Below are positions 33,258 to 43,594 of a stretch of DNA of 64,000 nt, piece after piece. The notes beneath the pieces were generated by a model that saw only the letters and a list, made by a program, of their open reading frames with translations, did no database searches and had not been told where the DNA came from. A program made the translations under genes and the position numbers. How positions within the stretch are numbered: the first letter of the stretch is position 1; each line of letters opens with the position of its first letter. The DNA is taken from positions 3,839,001 to 3,903,000 of the forward strand of contig NZ_CP041191.1 of NCBI RefSeq assembly GCF_006517275.1, in the 5' to 3' direction. The DNA comes from Labrenzia sp. PHM005 (GTDB lineage: Bacteria > Pseudomonadota > Alphaproteobacteria > Rhizobiales > Stappiaceae).

Positions 33258-36200
33258 ATGCATATTCTTGCGAGCCAGACGCGGCGCATTGATGATGGGG
33301 GCGATGCGGTCGATCTCGGCCAGCAGCCCGCTGATATCCTGTTCCTATCCGCGGCCGACACCGAACTAGGCAGTTTTGCAGCGGCCCATGCTTGGCTCGG
33401 GCCGGACACGGCCAGCTTGCGGCTCGCCAATCTGATGGCACTGGCCCACCCCTATTCCGTCGACCTTTATGCCGAGCAAACCATGCGCGGCTCCAAGCTT
33501 GTGATCTTGCGTATTCTGGGTGGGGTGGAATACTGGCGTTACGGGCTGGAACGGTTTTCAGAAGAAGCGCGCGCCAGCCAGATCGATCTGATTGTTATCC
33601 CTGGCGATGACAAATGGGATGAGGCGCTCACAAGTCACTCCACGCGGGGTATGGACGAAGTCCACCAGGTTTGGCGCTATTGCGTCGAAGGCGGCGCAGA
33701 GAACTATGCCAATGCGCTGCGTTATGCTGCCAATCTGATCGGCAAGGCCGAAGAGCCCGCTCATCCCGTGCCGTTGCCTCGGGCCGGGATTTATCTTCCA
33801 GGTCACGCTGCGCCAGATCTGGAGGCCTTGAAGGCGACGTGGACAGATCCGTCCGCTCCCGTTGCAGCGATTACTTTTTATCGGGCGCTGGTTCAAGGCT
33901 CGCAAACCGCGCCCATTGATGCGCTTGTTAAGGCGTTGGCGGAAACTGGCATTAATGCGCTGCCGGTTTTTGTCTCAAGCCTCAAGGAAGCTGAATCCAT
34001 TGCTGTTCTGGATACGCTGTTTGACGGTGCAAAACCCGATGTAGTGCTCAATGGCACCGCGTTTGCTGTTTCCAAGGCGGGCGCGGCCCATCAGCCAACA
34101 CCGCTCGACAAATGGGGCAAGCCGGTTCTGCAGGTGGTGTTCTCCTCGTCCTCAAAGGAAGGCTGGGAAGAAAGCGACCAGGGACTGTCGATCCGCGATC
34201 TTGCCATGCATGTGGTGCTGCCGGAAATCGATGGCCGTCTGCTGACCCGGGCCGTTTCTTTCAAGGAAGAGGGCGTATTTGACGAGGCAACCCAATCGAC
34301 ACCGGTGAAATTCACGCCGGTTCCGGACCGGATGCGGTATGTTGCTGAGCTCGCCGCCAACTGGGCGCGACTTGGCCATGTTCCGGCTTCGAATAAGAAA
34401 ACAGCGCTGATCCTCGCCAACTATCCCAACAAGGATGGGCGCCTAGCCAATGGCGTTGGCCTGGACACGCCGGCGTCTTGCGTGACGGTGCTGAAGGCCA
34501 TGGCCAAGGCCGGATATGATGTCGGCGCTGCCCCGCAGTCCTCTGCTGAATTGATGGATGTCCTGACCTCCGGAGTGACCAACGCGCTGGAGGGGCGTGA
34601 GGCGCGCGGAGATTACCAAGCGTTGCCGCTGGATACCTACAAAACAGAATTTGCCAAATTGCCCGCCACCGTCCGTTCTGCCGTCCAGGACCGATGGGGA
34701 GCGCCGGAGCAAGATCCGCATATTGTGGACGGTGATTTCAGGCTTGCCTTACACCGGTTCGGTAATCAGTTGGTCGGCATCCAGCCCGCGCGTGGTTACA
34801 ACATCGACCCCAAGGAAACCTATCACGATCCGGATCTGGTGCCGCCGCACCACTATTTTGCCTTTTACATTTGGCTGCGCCGGGAGTTCGGTGCCGATGC
34901 CGTGATCCATCTTGGCAAACACGGCAATCTGGAATGGCTGCCAGGTAAAGCGCTCGCGCTGTCGGAAGACTGTTTTCCGGAAGCTGTTCTCGGTCCAACG
35001 CCGAACATCTATCCCTTTATCGTCAACGATCCGGGCGAGGGCGCGCAGGCCAAACGGCGCACATCCGCGGTTATTGTCGATCACTTGACGCCGCCGCTGA
35101 CGCGGGCTGAAAGCCATGGCGTTGCCGAAGAACTCGAGACGCTGCTGGATGAATACTACCTGGCAAGCGGTGTCGATCCGAGGCGCTTGAAGGCGCTGAC
35201 GCGAGACATTCTGGATGCTGCGTCCCGGCATGGCCTCGACAAGGACATCGGTATATCGGACGACATGGACGAGGACACGCGCCTTGCCCGTCTCGATGCG
35301 CATTTGTGCGACCTGAAAGAACTGCAGATCCGCGATGGTCTGCATATTCTGGGAGAAAGCCCACAAGGTGAGTTGCTGGCGGATCTTCTGGCCGCTCTGG
35401 TGCGTGTGCCGCGAGGGGCTGAGGTGTACCAGAACAGCTTGCAGCGGGCGCTGGCAGAGGATTTGGCGCTCTCAGGTTTTGACCCGCTGAACTGCGATTT
35501 TTCTGCCTTCTGGACCGGTGCAAAACCACAGATCTTAGCAGAACAGTCCGATGCCCCTTGGCGGTCGAACGGCGATACGGTGGAGCGTCTGGAACTGCTC
35601 GCCCAAAAGATCATCGCGGGCGATGTGATCGCGTCCTCTGAATGGACGGCTGTCCAGGCGGTGGTGCAGGAAATCGAAACCCGCATCCGGCCATCGGTGA
35701 CAGGATCGGGCAAAGCCGAGCTGGACGCTGTGCTGACCGCGCTCGACGGCGGGTTTGTTGCGCCCGGTCCGTCTGGTGCGCCGTCCCGCGGCCGTCCGGA
35801 CGTTCTGCCGACCGGCAAGAATTTTTATTCTGTTGATGTGCGTGCTGTACCGACAGAGACCGCCTGGCGGCTCGGCCAGCAATCAGCTTCGCTGGTGGCC
35901 GAACGTTATTTTCAGGAAGAAGGCGAATGGCCTAAGTCGCTGGTTCTGACGTGCTGGGGTACGGCCAACATGCGCACCGGCGGGGACGACATTGCCCAAG
36001 CGCTGGCCTTGATTGGGGCCAAACCTGTCTGGGAAACAGCCTCGGGCCGGGTCACCGGTTTTGAAGTCCTAAAACTCTCCGAGCTTGGCCGGCCGCGCAT
36101 AGATGTCACGCTGCGGGTCTCCGGCTTCTTCCGCGATGCTTTTCCGCACCAGATGGACCTCTTTGACAGTGCGGTCCGCGCCGTCGGGGCATTGGAGGAG

Positions 36201-36998
36201 CCTGCGGAGGCCAATCCTGTTGCTGCTCGTATGAAAGCGGAAGCGGCAAAATTGGCGGGCGAGGGCATCTCCATTGATGAAGCCCAACGCCGCGCAGGGT
36301 TCCGTGTCTTTGGGTCGAAACCGGGCGCCTACGGTGCAGGTCTTCAGGCTCTGATCGATGAGGGCATCTGGGAGGAACGCGGCGATTTTGCCGAGGCCTT
36401 CCTGACTTGGGGCGGATATGCTTATGGCGGCGGTGCCAGCGGCGATCAGGCCCGCGGCGAACTCGAAGGGCGGCTGGCGTCCGTCGATGCGGTTCTGCAC
36501 AATCAGGACAACCGCGAGCACGATCTTCTCGACAGCGATGATTATTACCAGTTTGAAGGCGGATTGGCCGCGACCGTCGAACAGCTGAAGGGCGATGCTC
36601 CGAAAATTTATCACAACGATCATTCGCGCCCCGAGCGCCCAGTTGTTCGTTCCTTGTCGGAAGAAATCGGCCGGGTCGTGCGTGGCCGGGCGGCCAATCC
36701 CAAATGGATCAAGGGTGTGATGCGCCACGGCTACAAGGGTGCCTTTGAGATGGTCGCAACGCTCGACTATCTGTTCGCATTTTCGGCGACCACGCGCGCC
36801 GTTGGCGATCATCATTTTGATCAGCTTTATGAAGCTTATCTGGAGGATGAGAGCGTTCGCGATTTTCTTCAGGACGCGAATCCGGCAGGGTACCAGGAAA
36901 TGCTGGCCCGTTTTCAGGAGGCGCTGGACCGCGGCCTGTGGACGCCACGGCGTAATTCGACCCATGCTGCGCTTCAAGACTTGAACAAGACACAATAA
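33258..36998 (+). CDS. cobN: Cobaltochelatase subunit CobN
   Basis: A 1246-aa large subunit of the aerobic, ATP-dependent cobalt chelatase, which inserts cobalt into hydrogenobyrinic acid a,c-diamide with CobS and CobT. Typical blocks: PHHYFAFYIWLRREFGADAV with HLGKHGNLEWLPGKALALS, LVLTCWGTANMRTGGDD, and RVSGFFRDAFPHQMDLFD. The length is normal for CobN. cobS and cobT are not in this window. A 221-nt gap separates it from cobW, so it may have extra promoter input, yet it reads in the same direction behind the riboswitch. Confidence 0.96.
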   Translation: MHILASQTRRIDDGGDAVDLGQQPADILFLSAADTELGSFAAAHAWLGPDTASLRLANLMALAHPYSVDLYAEQTMRGSKLVILRILGGVEYWRYGLERFSEEARASQIDLIVIPGDDKWDEALTSHSTRGMDEVHQVWRYCVEGGAENYANALRYAANLIGKAEEPAHPVPLPRAGIYLPGHAAPDLEALKATWTDPSAPVAAITFYRALVQGSQTAPIDALVKALAETGINALPVFVSSLKEAESIAVLDTLFDGAKPDVVLNGTAFAVSKAGAAHQPTPLDKWGKPVLQVVFSSSSKEGWEESDQGLSIRDLAMHVVLPEIDGRLLTRAVSFKEEGVFDEATQSTPVKFTPVPDRMRYVAELAANWARLGHVPASNKKTALILANYPNKDGRLANGVGLDTPASCVTVLKAMAKAGYDVGAAPQSSAELMDVLTSGVTNALEGREARGDYQALPLDTYKTEFAKLPATVRSAVQDRWGAPEQDPHIVDGDFRLALHRFGNQLVGIQPARGYNIDPKETYHDPDLVPPHHYFAFYIWLRREFGADAVIHLGKHGNLEWLPGKALALSEDCFPEAVLGPTPNIYPFIVNDPGEGAQAKRRTSAVIVDHLTPPLTRAESHGVAEELETLLDEYYLASGVDPRRLKALTRDILDAASRHGLDKDIGISDDMDEDTRLARLDAHLCDLKELQIRDGLHILGESPQGELLADLLAALVRVPRGAEVYQNSLQRALAEDLALSGFDPLNCDFSAFWTGAKPQILAEQSDAPWRSNGDTVERLELLAQKIIAGDVIASSEWTAVQAVVQEIETRIRPSVTGSGKAELDAVLTALDGGFVAPGPSGAPSRGRPDVLPTGKNFYSVDVRAVPTETAWRLGQQSASLVAERYFQEEGEWPKSLVLTCWGTANMRTGGDDIAQALALIGAKPVWETASGRVTGFEVLKLSELGRPRIDVTLRVSGFFRDAFPHQMDLFDSAVRAVGALEEPAEANPVAARMKAEAAKLAGEGISIDEAQRRAGFRVFGSKPGAYGAGLQALIDEGIWEERGDFAEAFLTWGGYAYGGGASGDQARGELEGRLASVDAVLHNQDNREHDLLDSDDYYQFEGGLAATVEQLKGDAPKIYHNDHSRPERPVVRSLSEEIGRVVRGRAANPKWIKGVMRHGYKGAFEMVATLDYLFAFSATTRAVGDHHFDQLYEAYLEDESVRDFLQDANPAGYQEMLARFQEALDRGLWTPRRNSTHAALQDLNKTQ

Positions 36999-37012
36999 TC
37001 CGGAGGGACACC

Positions 37013-37651
37013 GTGACTGCCGATAAAGACAAGCCCGAGCTGAGCGAAGAAGAACTCAATGCCCGGCACGCGGACAAAATGCGCAAGAAAAAAGCCGCGC
37101 GTGACAAGATCATGGCCACCAAAACCATCGAAAAGGGTCTGGTGATCGTCCACACCGGCAAGGGCAAGGGAAAGTCGACGGCCGGTTTCGGTATGGTGTT
37201 TCGCTCCCTCGGTCATGGCCACAAGGTCGGTGTTGTTCAGTTCGTCAAGGGCCGGATCGAGACTGGCGAGCGCATGGCGCTGGACCGGTTCGATGACTTG
37301 GTGACCATCAAACGCATGGGTGAAGGCTTTACCTGGGAAACTCAGGACCGGCAGCGCGACATTGAAGCTGCGCAACAGGCCTGGGATGCAGCCAAGGACA
37401 TGATCCGTTCGGGCGATTACCGACTGATCTTGTGCGATGAACTCAACATCGTGCTGCGCTACGATTATCTCGATATCAACGAGGTCGTGGAATTCCTGAA
37501 AAACGAGAAACCGGAAGACGTCCATGTTGTCATCACCGGGCGCAACGCCAAGGACGAGCTGATCGAGATCGCTGACCTGGTCACCGATATGACCCAGGTG
37601 AAACATCCATTCCGGTCTGGCGTGAAGCCGCAAGAAGGCATCGAGTTCTAA
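37013..37651 (+). CDS. cobO: Cob(I)yrinic acid a,c-diamide adenosyltransferase
   Basis: A 212-aa CobA/CobO-type corrinoid adenosyltransferase that attaches the 5'-deoxyadenosyl group to cobalt. The P-loop IVHTGKGKGKSTAGFGMVFR is near residue 44, and LILCDELNIVLRYDYL and VVITGRNAKDELIEIADLVT are the other motifs. It starts with GTG at 37013 behind a strong GGAGGG, 14 nt after cobN. Confidence 0.95.
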   Translation: MTADKDKPELSEEELNARHADKMRKKKAARDKIMATKTIEKGLVIVHTGKGKGKSTAGFGMVFRSLGHGHKVGVVQFVKGRIETGERMALDRFDDLVTIKRMGEGFTWETQDRQRDIEAAQQAWDAAKDMIRSGDYRLILCDELNIVLRYDYLDINEVVEFLKNEKPEDVHVVITGRNAKDELIEIADLVTDMTQVKHPFRSGVKPQEGIEF

Positions 37652-37652
37652 G

Positions 37653-38120
37653 ATGCCCTTTACGGTCATGCGCGCGAGCAGCGCTGATGCCCACGAGATT
37701 GCGCAGCTCTTGCGCCGGTCAATCGTGGAACTTTGTACATCCGATCACGGGAACGATCCGGATCGGATACAGCCATGGTTGTCACGAAAGACTGCTGAAA
37801 GCATTGAGACCTGGATCGATGGGCCGGGCGGAACCTTTGTGGCTCAAGATCACGACAAGAAGATTCTTGGATTTGGCATGGGCAGCCCGCAGGGGCATGT
37901 TCTATTGAACTATGTCCTTCCCGAAGCTCGGTTTACAGGTGTCAGCAAGGCGTTAATGCGGGCCGTGGAAGACTATTTCCGTGACCGTGGCCTCGATGAA
38001 GTTCACCTGAAAAGCACCAGTACGGCGGAAGGGTTTTACCGGGGGCTCGGTTACACGGAGACCGGTGAAAGCGACACTGACCTGGATATGACCTTCCGGG
38101 GGTTCAAAAAGGCGATCTGA
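37653..38120 (+). CDS. GNAT family N-acetyltransferase
   Basis: A 155-aa acetyltransferase. The acetyl-CoA region is LPEARFTGVSKALMRAVEDY, a slightly unusual form of the usual R/Q-x-x-G-x-G/A loop, followed by STSTAEGFYRGLGYTETGE. It begins 1 nt after the cobO stop and ends 2 nt before the next gene, so it is embedded in the cobalamin operon. Its substrate is unknown; no cobalamin step requires an acetyltransferase. Confidence 0.85.
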   Translation: MPFTVMRASSADAHEIAQLLRRSIVELCTSDHGNDPDRIQPWLSRKTAESIETWIDGPGGTFVAQDHDKKILGFGMGSPQGHVLLNYVLPEARFTGVSKALMRAVEDYFRDRGLDEVHLKSTSTAEGFYRGLGYTETGESDTDLDMTFRGFKKAI

Positions 38121-38122
38121 CA

Positions 38123-38431
38123 ATGGGCAAGCTGTTCGATCATACTCTTAGAAATGCATCCCTGGACCACGCGGAAATTGTGCGCAAGTTCGAGCTTTAC
38201 CGCACAATTGTTGAGTTTCTGGCAGCGCTTTTGTTTGTGATTGGCAGTATTTTTTTCTTTTATGACAGCCTTCTGTTTGCTGGAACCTGGCTCTTTCTGA
38301 TTGGCTCAATCCTCTTCGGCGTGCGGCCGACCATCCGCCTAATGCTGGAACTCAAGCTGGCGAATCTGCCCGTTCCGAAAGAATTCCGACCCTATGGCGC
38401 GCCTCCCGTGGACGGCAGTTCTTCGCAATGA
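38123..38431 (+). CDS. YrhK-like membrane protein
   Basis: A 102-aa protein with two hydrophobic helices ([20 protein letters not shown] and [20 protein letters not shown]), the pattern of the YrhK domain. The stop overlaps the cobQ start codon by 4 nt. Role unknown; the setting in a cob operon suggests a link to corrinoid metabolism or simply co-regulation. Confidence 0.8.
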   Translation: MGKLFDHTLRNASLDHAEIVRKFELYRTIVEFLAALLFVIGSIFFFYDSLLFAGTWLFLIGSILFGVRPTIRLMLELKLANLPVPKEFRPYGAPPVDGSSSQ

Positions 38432-39918
38432 TTGCGAAGTCTACACCTCGGACACCGGCCATAATGATCCAAGGGACCGGCTCCAATGTCGGCAAGAGCC
38501 TGATTGTGGCCGGGCTTTGCCGGTTGTTCGCCAATCGTGGCCTCAATGTGCGTCCGTTCAAACCGCAAAACATGTCCAACAATGCAGCCGTTACTGCCGA
38601 TGGCGGCGAGATCGGCCGGGCGCAGGCCCTTCAGGCCATGGGTTGCCGTGTGCCGTTGAGTGTTCATATGAACCCTGTTCTGCTCAAACCGGAAACCGAT
38701 ACGGGCGCGCAAATCATCGTTCAGGGCAAACGTTTCGGTACGATGCGTGCGCGTGAATACGGAAAACAAAAAGGCGCGTTATTACCAAAGGTTCTGGAAA
38801 GTTTTTCAGAGCTGGAATCAAGCTCCGATCTGATCCTTGTCGAAGGTGCTGGCAGTCCGGCTGAAATCAATCTGAGGTCCGGAGACATCGCCAATATGGG
38901 CTTTGCCGAAGCCGCAAACCTGCCGGTGATCCTGTGTGCCGATATTGACCGCGGCGGGGTAATTGCGTCTGTGGTCGGGACACACGCCGTTTTGGAACCA
39001 GATGAACAAGACCGGATCAAAGGCTTTTTCATCAATCGGTTTCGGGGCGACCCAAGCCTCTTTGACGATGGCATGCACGAGATTGCCCAGCGCACCGGCT
39101 GGCAGGGTATTGGCGTCGTGCCGTGGTTTTCCGATGCCAGCAAACTGCCGGCAGAAGATGCGTTGGATCTCTCAAACGGTGAAGGCACTGGTGAGATCAA
39201 AATCGTTGTACCGGTGATCTCACGGATCGCGAATTTCGATGATCTCGACCCCTTGCGGATGGAACCGGATGTTACTCTTGAGTTGATCGGACCTGGGTCG
39301 CCGTTGCCAGGAGATGCAGATGTTGTGCTTCTGCCAGGGTCCAAGTCGACCATCGGCGATCTGGCCTTCTTCCGGGCGCAAGGCTGGGACATTGATCTGC
39401 AGGCTCATGTTCGCCGCGGCGGTCACGTTCTCGGGATCTGCGGCGGGTACCAGATGCTCGGCAAGACCATTTCCGACCCGGACGGGATTGAAGGTTCCGC
39501 TGGTACGGTCGAGGGGCTTGGCCTTTTGGATATCGAGACAGTTCTGACACCTGAAAAATCATTGGTTCAAGCGTCTGGCAAACATCTGGAAACGGGGGCT
39601 TCTGTTTCCGGCTATGAAATTCACATTGGCCGCACGTCAGGGGCTGATTGTGCCCGTCCGTATCTCCACATCCGTGATGCCAGTGGTGCACCCAAACTGG
39701 ATGGGGCGCAATCAGCTGATGGCCGCATTGCCGGGACCTATCTGCACGGGCTATTCACCGACGACGCGTTCCGTAAGGCCTATCTGAAAGGTTTTGGGGC
39801 CGTTTCCGATCTTGCCTACGATCAGCGGATTGATGCGGTTTTGGACGATCTGGCCGAACATCTGGAACGTGTTTTGAATGTTGATGCGATCTTGCAGATT
39901 GCTAATTCTCGGACGTAG
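38428..39918 (+). CDS. cobQ: Cobyric acid synthase
   Basis: A 496-aa glutamine-dependent amidotransferase that amidates four carboxylates of adenosylcobyrinic acid a,c-diamide. The N-terminal ATP-binding domain has [11 protein letters not shown] and [20 protein letters not shown]; the C-terminal glutaminase has the nucleophile cysteine in [15 protein letters not shown] and the histidine in [11 protein letters not shown]. Length is normal. It overlaps the YrhK-like gene by 4 nt. Confidence 0.96.
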   Translation: MIAKSTPRTPAIMIQGTGSNVGKSLIVAGLCRLFANRGLNVRPFKPQNMSNNAAVTADGGEIGRAQALQAMGCRVPLSVHMNPVLLKPETDTGAQIIVQGKRFGTMRAREYGKQKGALLPKVLESFSELESSSDLILVEGAGSPAEINLRSGDIANMGFAEAANLPVILCADIDRGGVIASVVGTHAVLEPDEQDRIKGFFINRFRGDPSLFDDGMHEIAQRTGWQGIGVVPWFSDASKLPAEDALDLSNGEGTGEIKIVVPVISRIANFDDLDPLRMEPDVTLELIGPGSPLPGDADVVLLPGSKSTIGDLAFFRAQGWDIDLQAHVRRGGHVLGICGGYQMLGKTISDPDGIEGSAGTVEGLGLLDIETVLTPEKSLVQASGKHLETGASVSGYEIHIGRTSGADCARPYLHIRDASGAPKLDGAQSADGRIAGTYLHGLFTDDAFRKAYLKGFGAVSDLAYDQRIDAVLDDLAEHLERVLNVDAILQIANSRT

Positions 39919-39976
39919 ACCGGCTATGCGTTTGATGTGACTGGTCAGATACACGCAACTCGTGTAGGCGGGACAG

Positions 39977-40969
39977 ATGGCAACACTCGCTTCCTCCACA
40001 CGACTGTCGAAACCGGCCGCTGGTATCTTTTTTGTCCTGGCCGGCGTCACTGCTATTTCCATCAATGACATGCTGATCAAGCAACTGTCCGGCGGCTACC
40101 CTCTGCATCAGATGATATTTGCGCGCTCGGTAATCGGCCTGATCTTCATGGTGGTGTTTGTCCATTTTGAAGGCGGCTGGACGATTTTGAAAACACGGAC
40201 ACCGGTTTTGCATGTGGTGCGCTGTGTGATGGTTTTGATTGCCAATATGAGCTTCTTCACGGCGCTTGCCGTGGTGCCGCTTGCCGACGCGACGGCCTTG
40301 TTTTTTGTGGCGCCGCTGCTGATCACTTTGCTGTCCATACCGATCCTGGGTGAAAAAGTTGGTCCCTGGCGGCTTGGCGCGGTCGGCATTGGCTTTGCCG
40401 GTGTTGTTCTGATGATGCAGCCTTGGAATTCAGGCCTCAAAATTGAGGGTGGACGCCTGGTCCTGATCTTGCCGGTCATCGGGGCGGCCGCCTATGCCAT
40501 GATGCAGGTCCTGACCCGTAAGCTTGGGGTCGCTAGTAAAGCTTCGGCACTTGCGGTCTATCTGCAATCCGGATTTTTGATCGTGTCCATCGGCTTTTTC
40601 CTGGTGGCCGGAGACGGCCGGTACGCGGAAGGTTTCGACAATGCCAGTATGCAGTTTTTGCTGCGCGCCTGGATCTGGCCGCCGGAAAACGATCTCTATT
40701 GGTTTCTGGCCCTTGGCCTGTGTTCCGGTGTCGTCGGCTACACCATGTCGCAAGCCTACCGGATTGCCGATGCCGCAACCATCGCCCCGTTTGAGTACAT
40801 TGGATTGCCGATGGCTGTTTTCTGGGGCTGGTTGATGTTTGGAGAACTTCCAGGAACCGTGGTGTTTGCCGGGATCGGCCTCATTGTCGGCGGCGGCCTA
40901 CTGGTGTTTCTGCGGGAGCATCAGAAACAAAGAAAGCTGGCATCGAGCAATGAGATTGGGAGGCGGTAG
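39977..40969 (+). CDS. DMT/EamA family transporter
   Basis: A 330-aa membrane protein with about ten hydrophobic helices in two EamA halves. First half: FFVLAGVTAISINDMLIKQL and FFTALAVVPLADATALFFVA; second half: WFLALGLCSGVVGYTMSQAY with ATIAPFEYIGLPMAVFWGWL. Substrate unknown. It follows cobQ by 58 nt and might be transcribed with the cob operon. It converges on DUF938 with a 10-nt gap. Confidence 0.88.
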   Translation: MATLASSTRLSKPAAGIFFVLAGVTAISINDMLIKQLSGGYPLHQMIFARSVIGLIFMVVFVHFEGGWTILKTRTPVLHVVRCVMVLIANMSFFTALAVVPLADATALFFVAPLLITLLSIPILGEKVGPWRLGAVGIGFAGVVLMMQPWNSGLKIEGGRLVLILPVIGAAAYAMMQVLTRKLGVASKASALAVYLQSGFLIVSIGFFLVAGDGRYAEGFDNASMQFLLRAWIWPPENDLYWFLALGLCSGVVGYTMSQAYRIADAATIAPFEYIGLPMAVFWGWLMFGELPGTVVFAGIGLIVGGGLLVFLREHQKQRKLASSNEIGRR

Positions 40970-40979
40970 GCTTCTTGGC

Positions 40980-41606
40980 CTATTGCCGCTCCCAGACGAC
41001 CAATTGATTGTTGGCGGGCATTTTGTGATCCGCGCTGAACGTCAAGCCTGCGTTTTGCGCCAGAGCATCGAGCGCTTCAAAGTCGCGAATTCCGCTGACC
41101 GGGTTCCAGTCTTTCAGCTGCACATCAAAGGCCGCATTGCTTTCCGTTGTAAAGTCGCCGCCGTATTTGAGCGGGCCGTAGACGCAGAGCACACCTTTTT
41201 TGGTGCTCAAGACTTCAGCCACCCGTCCAAAAAACTGCTCCACATGGCCAAATGACATGATGTGCAACGTGTTCGCTGTGAAGATCGCATCGAAAGCCTG
41301 GCTGGTATCAGGCGCAGGGAGCGGCCAAGGAGTTTCGGCGACATCCAGAGCAAGTGGTGCCGGCGTCCTTGGGTTTTCGCTTGCATTGAGGCGTTCGGTG
41401 ATCCCTGGAATGTTCTCGGCAAGATCGCTGCATTGCCATGTGATGTGTGGCAGGGCTGTTGTTATATGAACCGCGTGCTGGCCTGTGCCGCTGCCGATTT
41501 CCAAAACCCGGTGCCGTTTCTCCAAGATGGGACGTAGCGTGTCACGAATGACATCCTTGTTGCGGTCGGCGGCTGCAGAAAAGGGGAGCATGAGGAGATC
41601 CGTCAA
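40980..41606 (-). CDS. DUF938 SAM-dependent methyltransferase-like protein
   Basis: A 208-aa class I methyltransferase. The SAM motif HRVLEIGSGTGQHAVHIT is at about residue 35, and AIFTANTLHIMSFGHVEQFF follows. DUF938 members have no assigned reaction. The start codon overlaps the cobD stop by 4 nt, so it is translated with the cobalamin gene. Confidence 0.88.
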   Translation of the reverse strand: MTDLLMLPFSAAADRNKDVIRDTLRPILEKRHRVLEIGSGTGQHAVHITTALPHITWQCSDLAENIPGITERLNASENPRTPAPLALDVAETPWPLPAPDTSQAFDAIFTANTLHIMSFGHVEQFFGRVAEVLSTKKGVLCVYGPLKYGGDFTTESNAAFDVQLKDWNPVSGIRDFEALDALAQNAGLTFSADHKMPANNQLVVWERQ

Positions 41607-42583
41607 AAAGGTGAGAAAGCGAATGCTAAGATGAGAACCAAAAGGGCTTCAATCCCATAAGCACCCAAAAGCAGTCTGAGGCTCCGGGAAATGTCTTGCG
41701 CATTTGCCTGTCGGCGCCCGGTTGCATTCATGTAGGGATCATCGACCGTATATCCAGGATATTTGCGAGGGCCTGCGAGCGCCAAACCCAACGCTCCGGC
41801 CATTGCCGCTTCCGGCCGACCGGCATTTGGGGAGCGGTGCTTTTTGGCGTCGTTCAAAATCGCCTTGAAGCTTCTGAAGGTCGAGCCGCCAGCCATCGGG
41901 GCGGAAAGCGCCAGAAATACACCTGCCAAGCGGGACGCCGGCAAATTGATCACGTCGTCAAACCGGGCCGAGGCCCAGCCAAAGTCGGAGTATTTCTCAT
42001 TCTTGTGGCCGATCATGCTGTCGGCTGTGTTGACCGCTTTATAGGTAATCAGACCTGGCAAACCGAGCAGCGCAAACCAAATGAGTGGCGCAACGATCCC
42101 ATCGGAATAATTTTCAGCACACGATTCGATTGCTGCCCGGGATACACCTGCCTCATCCAGGCTTTTGGGATCGCGGCCGACAATCATGGCAACCGCCTTG
42201 CGGCCCCCTTCAAGGCCATTGTCCCGCAATCCATCGCGAACGGCTGCAACATGCTGATAAAGGCTTTTCTGGGCGAGAAAAACTGCTGCAATAAGAACAA
42301 CAAGCAGGTCGCCAAAGGCAAGCGTTGCTGCCACTTGTTGAAGACCTAGGCCGAAAACAATGCCACCAGTGACCAGGACTATGAGTGTTAGAACTCCCAT
42401 CGTGCGCCGGGTGGCGGCACTCCAAGCGGGCCTGTTCAAGCCGGTGTCGAAGCCGGAAATTACCTTTCCGATCCAGACGACCGGATGCGGCAGACGCCGC
42501 CACAGCCAATCCGGATCGCCGATTACAGCATCCAGAAGCAAGGCGGCGATCAGCAGCCAAAGTGTGTTGTCATAAAGCAGCAT
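41603..42583 (-). CDS. cobD: Adenosylcobinamide-phosphate synthase
   Basis: A 326-aa membrane protein (CbiB in enteric naming) that joins the aminopropanol side chain to cobyric acid. Typical motifs: LDAVIGDPDWLWRRLPHPVV at the N-terminus, ESCAENYSDGIVAPLIWFAL, and YKAVNTADSMIGHKNEKY. It starts 9 nt after cobC and overlaps DUF938. Confidence 0.94.
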   Translation of the reverse strand: MLLYDNTLWLLIAALLLDAVIGDPDWLWRRLPHPVVWIGKVISGFDTGLNRPAWSAATRRTMGVLTLIVLVTGGIVFGLGLQQVAATLAFGDLLVVLIAAVFLAQKSLYQHVAAVRDGLRDNGLEGGRKAVAMIVGRDPKSLDEAGVSRAAIESCAENYSDGIVAPLIWFALLGLPGLITYKAVNTADSMIGHKNEKYSDFGWASARFDDVINLPASRLAGVFLALSAPMAGGSTFRSFKAILNDAKKHRSPNAGRPEAAMAGALGLALAGPRKYPGYTVDDPYMNATGRRQANAQDISRSLRLLLGAYGIEALLVLILAFAFSPF

Positions 42584-42592
42584 CAGGGCTGG

Positions 42593-43594
42593 TTAGAGCT
42601 CTTTTTGCGCCTCGGCAAGGGCTCCGGACAGGCGCTCAAGATTATCGGTGCTTCCGGGAAGACCGAAGCGGATCCAGGTCGGTGCATAATCAAAGATCCG
42701 GGTCCAGATGCGCTGCTGCGCCAATGCCTCATGAAGTTTGGCCGCGTTACGGGTGCCGGCCAGCGCATAGAGCGGCGTCCCGCCAAAGACGCTGAGCATG
42801 TTTTGCTGCAAAATTAGCCCCAAGTCTGCCATTTCGTCGACCAGTTGCCGGTTCATGGTTTTTTGCCATGCATGGTCCTTCAGCGCAGCAGAGCCAAGCT
42901 CCAGCGCTGGTCCACTTAGGCACCAGCTTTCCAAGAGCGCGGTCAGTTTTGTGGTGATTTCCGCGGGCCCTGCAAGAAAGCCTAGCCGGAGGCCGGCGAG
43001 ACCAAAAAACTTGCCGAAGGACCGGAGGATCAGAATGTTTTCGTCGCCAATATGCGGCAGTAGGCTGGAACCCGGCATGACATCGGCGAAGGCTTCATCC
43101 ACCAAAAGATAACCGCCGCGTTCTGTCACTGTGCGCGCGATTTCTAGGAGGCTTTTGACGTCGACCAGCTGGCCGTCCGGGTTGTTCGGGTTGACGAGCA
43201 GCACAATACGGGCATCTGCGGGCAGGGCATAGATGCTGGAAAGTTCCACCGGTTTGCGGCCGTCGCGAGTCCAAACATCGGAATGGCTTGAATAAGTCGG
43301 CGCTGCGAGCGCCACTGGGCCTTCGGGCAAAAGCCGAGGCAAGAGGGAGAGCAGCAGTTGCGTGCCTGGGCCGGCTGTAAGCCCGAGGTGATCCGGCACC
43401 AAATAGGCCTGACGTGCCGCGCCTATCAGCTGATCATAAGCTTTTTGAGCGGGCAGGGCCGACCAGGCGGTTTCAGAAAACTTCGGTGGGATAGGGTAGG
43501 GATGTGGATTGATGCCGGTCGATAGATCAAGCCATTCGGTCTCCGCTCCACCAAAGCGTTCGATCGCTTCACTCAAATCCCCGCCATGTTTCAT
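42593..43594 (-). CDS. cobC: Threonine-phosphate decarboxylase / CobC aminotransferase
   Basis: A 333-aa fold type I PLP enzyme related to histidinol-phosphate aminotransferase. The N-terminal HGGDLSEAIERFG followed by WLDLSTGINPHPYPIP is typical of CobC/CobD decarboxylases that supply (R)-1-aminopropan-2-ol phosphate. The PLP lysine is in ILRSFGKFFGLAGLRLGFLA. First gene of the minus-strand cobC-cobD-DUF938 operon, which is convergent with the riboswitch-led operon. Confidence 0.92.
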   Translation of the reverse strand: MKHGGDLSEAIERFGGAETEWLDLSTGINPHPYPIPPKFSETAWSALPAQKAYDQLIGAARQAYLVPDHLGLTAGPGTQLLLSLLPRLLPEGPVALAAPTYSSHSDVWTRDGRKPVELSSIYALPADARIVLLVNPNNPDGQLVDVKSLLEIARTVTERGGYLLVDEAFADVMPGSSLLPHIGDENILILRSFGKFFGLAGLRLGFLAGPAEITTKLTALLESWCLSGPALELGSAALKDHAWQKTMNRQLVDEMADLGLILQQNMLSVFGGTPLYALAGTRNAAKLHEALAQQRIWTRIFDYAPTWIRFGLPGSTDNLERLSGALAEAQKEL

